Assembly (NCBI GenBank): GCA_002337385.1
Contig: DDFY01000018.1
Span: 1-7,546, forward strand
Length of the DNA stretch: 7,546 nt
Source of the DNA: Erythrobacter sp. UBA1916
Lineage (GTDB): Bacteria > Pseudomonadota > Alphaproteobacteria > Sphingomonadales > Sphingomonadaceae
Reading direction: 5' to 3'
Positions 5,032 to 7,546 of this stretch are shown one piece after another. Below the pieces are notes generated by a model. The model worked only from the letters and a program-made list of their open reading frames with translations, ran no database searches and was not told the DNA's origin. The translations under genes and the position numbers were made by a program. Within the stretch, counting starts at the first letter, position 1; each line of letters opens with the position of its first letter.

Positions 5032-7503
5032 ATGTCCCAGCCCGCTCTTCAATTCGATCTTGCCTATTCCAACGAACCCACGGTCCTTGTCGCGGCAAGG
5101 GTGCTTGCCACCGATCTGGCCGATGGCAAGCCGCTATCGCGCCAGCGGATATCGCTGGTTCTGACCGAAGCCTTTGGCGGCAGCGATGCCGACGGGCGAT
5201 GGTCGGCGAGTGAAGCCAACACCGCCCGCGAGCTTGCACAGACTATCTGGCTTTGCAGTCAAGCCGAGGTTTCTGCCAACACCGCTCCTGCTGTGGCGGA
5301 TGTCCTCATCGCGCAGCTTGAAGCGCTTGTACCCACTCAAACCAACCGCAGCGAACAGCAGGTCGAATTGCAGCAGTTCGCCACACCGCCCCGGCTTGCC
5401 TGGCTGGCGGCGCGCGCCTGCGCATTTCGCCAAGGCGACACGGGCCTCGAGCCTTCGGCGGGCACCGGCCTGCTGGCCATCTGGCCGCACAAAGTCGACG
5501 CAAGGCTCATGCTCAACGAGCTATCGAGCGAACGCGCGGCTGCTCTCGCCTGCCTGTTTCCCGAAGCAACGATTACGCGCCACGATGGCGAACTGATCGA
5601 CCAGATGCTCGATCCGGGCATTGCGTCCGATGTCGTGCTGATGAACCCGCCGTTTTCGTTCAGCGCCGAACGGGGCCACGACGGCAACAGCGGCGCGCGG
5701 CACTTGCGCTCGGCACTGCGCTGCCTTCGCGAGGCAGGCCGGCTCGTCGCGATCATGCCCGAATGGTTCGATGTCTCGCGCTTTGTCGGAAAACTGCGCC
5801 ATCCCGCTGCCCTGCGCCTCAACGCTTGTATCGAAGGAGCCTTTCGCAAGTCCGGCACGTCTATTGCGACGCGCCTTGTGGTCATCGATAAATGTGAAGC
5901 GACGGGCAATGCCGCTACGGCGAGAACAAACGACTTTGCCGATCTGGCCCAACTGATCGACGCGCTGCCGCGGCGCCAAAAGGTTGGAGCCATCCGTGCC
6001 TTGCTCCCGGCTAAGCGGCGCAATCCGATCAGGCTTGCTGTTGCTGCATCGCGGCCCGTGCTCGCACCTCCGGTCCAAGCTACTGCAGCCAGCAATGCTT
6101 CGGCTGTCGAGTTCGAAGTGCTCGACGAACCTGCACCCATCGCCGACCAGGTTGGCCACTATTTGCCTTATCGGCCCAGTCGCATCGCAATTACCCATGC
6201 ACAGCTGCACCCGACCGAACTGGTAGAATCGGTCGCAATGGGCTCGATCACCTCGCCCAAACCCATCGAGACGCCGCAATTGCCTGCGCCCCTGATCGCC
6301 AACGGCGTATTGTCAGCAGCACAGGTCGAGACTCTGATCTATGCAGCAAGCGCGCATGCGCGGGACATTCCCGGGAGCTACGAGCCAGAGGACAAGGGCT
6401 GCAGCCTCAAGCCTGCGCGCGAGGGAAAGTCCTATCGCATGGGATATTTCCTCGGCGACGGCACCGGAGCGGGCAAGGGCCGTCAGGTTGCAAGCATGAT
6501 CCTCGATCGCTGGATTCGGGGCGAGCGGCGTCATATCTGGATATCGAAGAACGAGGCCCTGCTGGAAGACGCGCGCCGCGACTGGTCGGCCTTGGGCGGC
6601 CTCCCGCTCGATATCCAGCCCCTGGGCAACTGGAAGCTGGGCCAGCCGGTGACGATGCCCGAAGGCATCCTGTTCGTGACCTATCCGACGCTGCGCTCGG
6701 CACGTACCGATTCCACCCGCCTCGAGCAGATCCTTGCCTGGGCTGGAGACGCGTTCGATGGCGTGCTCATCTTCGATGAGGTCCACGCCATGGCGGGCGC
6801 CGCCGGAGGCGAGGGATCGCGTGGCAAAATCAAGGGATCGGAACAGGGGATTGCCGGTATACGGCTGCAGAACCTGCTGCCGCGCGCCCGGGTCGTCTAC
6901 GCTTCGGCGACCGGCGCGTCGGACGTCAACAACCTCGCCTATGCGACGCGGATCGGCCTCTGGGGACCTCAGACCGCCTTTGCCGACCGTGAGGCATTTG
7001 TCGCCGACATTCGCGAGGGCGGGATTGCCGCGATGGAACTCGTTGCCCGCGACCTGAAAGCACTCGGTCTCTACACCGCGCGCGCCTTGTCCTTTGCCGG
7101 CGTCGAATACGAAATCCTTGAGCACTGCCTGACCCAGGAGCAGATCGCCATCTACGATGCCTATGCTGAGGCCTGGGCGATCATCCATGCCAACCTCGGG
7201 GACGCGCTCGAGGCGACACGGATTGTCGATGGCGACAGCGGCGACACGCTCAACAGCGGCGCCAAGGCATCGGCATTGTCGGTGTTCGAAGGCACCAAGC
7301 AACGCTTCTTTGCGCAATTGCTTCTATCGATGAAGCTTCCCAGCCTCATGCCTGCAATCGAGAACGCGCTGGAAAACGACAATTCGGTGGTCGTCCAACT
7401 GGTCTCGACTGCCGAGGCCATGCTCGACCGGCGTCTTGCCGATCTTTCCGACGAGGAGCGCGAGCATCTCGAGATCGATCTCAGCCCGCGCGAATACGTC
7501 TAA
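5032..7503 (+). CDS. DNA methyltransferase / Strawberry-notch-type SF2 helicase fusion, C-terminally truncated
   Basis: The 823-residue product joins two enzymes. Residues about 100-310 look like an N6-adenine DNA methyltransferase: motif I LEPSAGTGLLA (E140, G144-G146) and catalytic motif IV DVVLMNPPF (N205-P206-P207-F208). After a linker, residues about 430-823 are the first half of a superfamily 2 Strawberry-notch-like helicase: Walker A GDGTGAGKGR (K482), Walker B IFDEVH (D582, E583) and motif III ASATG (624-628). The start ATG has a strong AGGAGG six bases ahead. Family members known to me continue for several hundred residues with a C-terminal helicase domain (Helicase_C_4) carrying the arginine fingers; here a TAA stops the frame at 7501-7503, within a perfect palindrome. 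As it stands the ATPase would lack its second lobe and probably be inactive, so it is either a broken gene or cut by an artefact. Such proteins are common on alphaproteobacterial plasmids and integrative elements; the cellular role is not established. Confidence 0.88.
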   Translation: MSQPALQFDLAYSNEPTVLVAARVLATDLADGKPLSRQRISLVLTEAFGGSDADGRWSASEANTARELAQTIWLCSQAEVSANTAPAVADVLIAQLEALVPTQTNRSEQQVELQQFATPPRLAWLAARACAFRQGDTGLEPSAGTGLLAIWPHKVDARLMLNELSSERAAALACLFPEATITRHDGELIDQMLDPGIASDVVLMNPPFSFSAERGHDGNSGARHLRSALRCLREAGRLVAIMPEWFDVSRFVGKLRHPAALRLNACIEGAFRKSGTSIATRLVVIDKCEATGNAATARTNDFADLAQLIDALPRRQKVGAIRALLPAKRRNPIRLAVAASRPVLAPPVQATAASNASAVEFEVLDEPAPIADQVGHYLPYRPSRIAITHAQLHPTELVESVAMGSITSPKPIETPQLPAPLIANGVLSAAQVETLIYAASAHARDIPGSYEPEDKGCSLKPAREGKSYRMGYFLGDGTGAGKGRQVASMILDRWIRGERRHIWISKNEALLEDARRDWSALGGLPLDIQPLGNWKLGQPVTMPEGILFVTYPTLRSARTDSTRLEQILAWAGDAFDGVLIFDEVHAMAGAAGGEGSRGKIKGSEQGIAGIRLQNLLPRARVVYASATGASDVNNLAYATRIGLWGPQTAFADREAFVADIREGGIAAMELVARDLKALGLYTARALSFAGVEYEILEHCLTQEQIAIYDAYAEAWAIIHANLGDALEATRIVDGDSGDTLNSGAKASALSVFEGTKQRFFAQLLLSMKLPSLMPAIENALENDNSVVVQLVSTAEAMLDRRLADLSDEEREHLEIDLSPREYV

Positions 7504-7529
7504 TGTTGAGCTCAACATTAGACGTATTC
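7492..7529. repeat. 38-bp perfect palindrome over the stop codon
   Basis: gaatacgtctaatgttgag (7492-7510) is followed with no spacer by its exact reverse complement (7511-7529), centred on GAGCTC. The next outward pair (C7491/T7530) does not match, so the symmetry is sharply bounded. The left arm holds the last three codons (in part) and the TAA stop of the helicase fusion. A weak T-rich tail (TTCTTT) follows. As RNA it would form a 17-19-bp stem. Confidence 0.95.
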
Positions 7530-7546
7530 TTTGCAGTCGCAGTTTA

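Larger units (their letters stand above)
2577..7546. mobile_element. Putative genomic island or integrated plasmid-like element (left part)
   Basis: Core genes stop at an intact tRNA-Lys and are followed at once by lower-GC, repeat-bearing DNA. Then come genes of plasmid or conjugative-element character: lytic transglycosylase, OB-fold-like small protein, CHC2/Toprim protein and a methyltransferase/Strawberry-notch helicase, with a LexA box between the divergent arms. The tRNA 3' end is a common attB for tyrosine integrases. No integrase, relaxase, transposase or second copy of the tRNA 3' end is in the window, so both the element type and its right border are unknown. The left border at the tRNA is inferred from position and composition. 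Confidence 0.5.

Noticed and set aside
7503..7546. New frame starting at the ATG overlapping the helicase stop (MLSSTLDVFFAVAV)
   Set aside because: It looks like a hydrophobic N-terminus, but it lies inside the palindrome, has no ribosome site and only 14 codons are visible.
2577..7546. CRISPR array or iteron-type origin in the accessory part
   Set aside because: I saw no regularly spaced repeat with more than two well-conserved units and no unique-spacer pattern.

Overview
The window looks like a chromosomal stretch from a GC-rich alphaproteobacterium, most likely a sphingomonad (Sphingomonadales, Erythrobacter/Novosphingobium-like). This rests on codon use, the gene types, an alphaproteobacterial-type LexA box and the character of the accessory genes. 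No 16S rRNA or other marker is present, so the placement is an inference.

Left part, 1-2576, is ordinary core chromosome. The 5' end of msrA (methionine sulfoxide reductase A) reads leftward off the window. Divergent from it is a secreted protein with a COG4798-type methyltransferase fold, then aguB (N-carbamoylputrescine amidase, polyamine synthesis) and folK (folate synthesis), which starts on a TTG overlapping the aguB stop. An intact tRNA-Lys(UUU) gene with encoded CCA closes this block.

Right part, 2577-7546, looks like accessory DNA starting just behind the 3' end of the tRNA, a classic integration position. First comes about 500 bp without a convincing gene and lower in GC, carrying short direct repeats and hairpins. 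Then a leftward pair follows: a secreted lytic transglycosylase and a 70-residue OB-fold-like protein. Divergent from these is a CHC2-zinc-finger/Toprim primase-like protein, followed by a very large protein that joins an N6-adenine-type DNA methyltransferase to a Strawberry-notch-type superfamily 2 helicase/ATPase. The divergent promoter region contains a perfect GAAC-N7-GAAC LexA (SOS) box, suggesting both arms are damage-inducible. A peptidoglycan-cutting enzyme, a primase-like protein and a methyltransferase-helicase fit DNA transfer or establishment of a plasmid-like or integrative conjugative element. No integrase, relaxase or type IV secretion gene is in view.

The methyltransferase-helicase reading frame stops after 823 codons, before the second helicase domain expected in this family. 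The stop lies inside a 38-bp perfect palindrome (7492-7529) only 17 bases from the window end. It may be a real junction (inserted element, recombination or telomere-like site) or a fold-back assembly artefact. It is the most striking single signal here.
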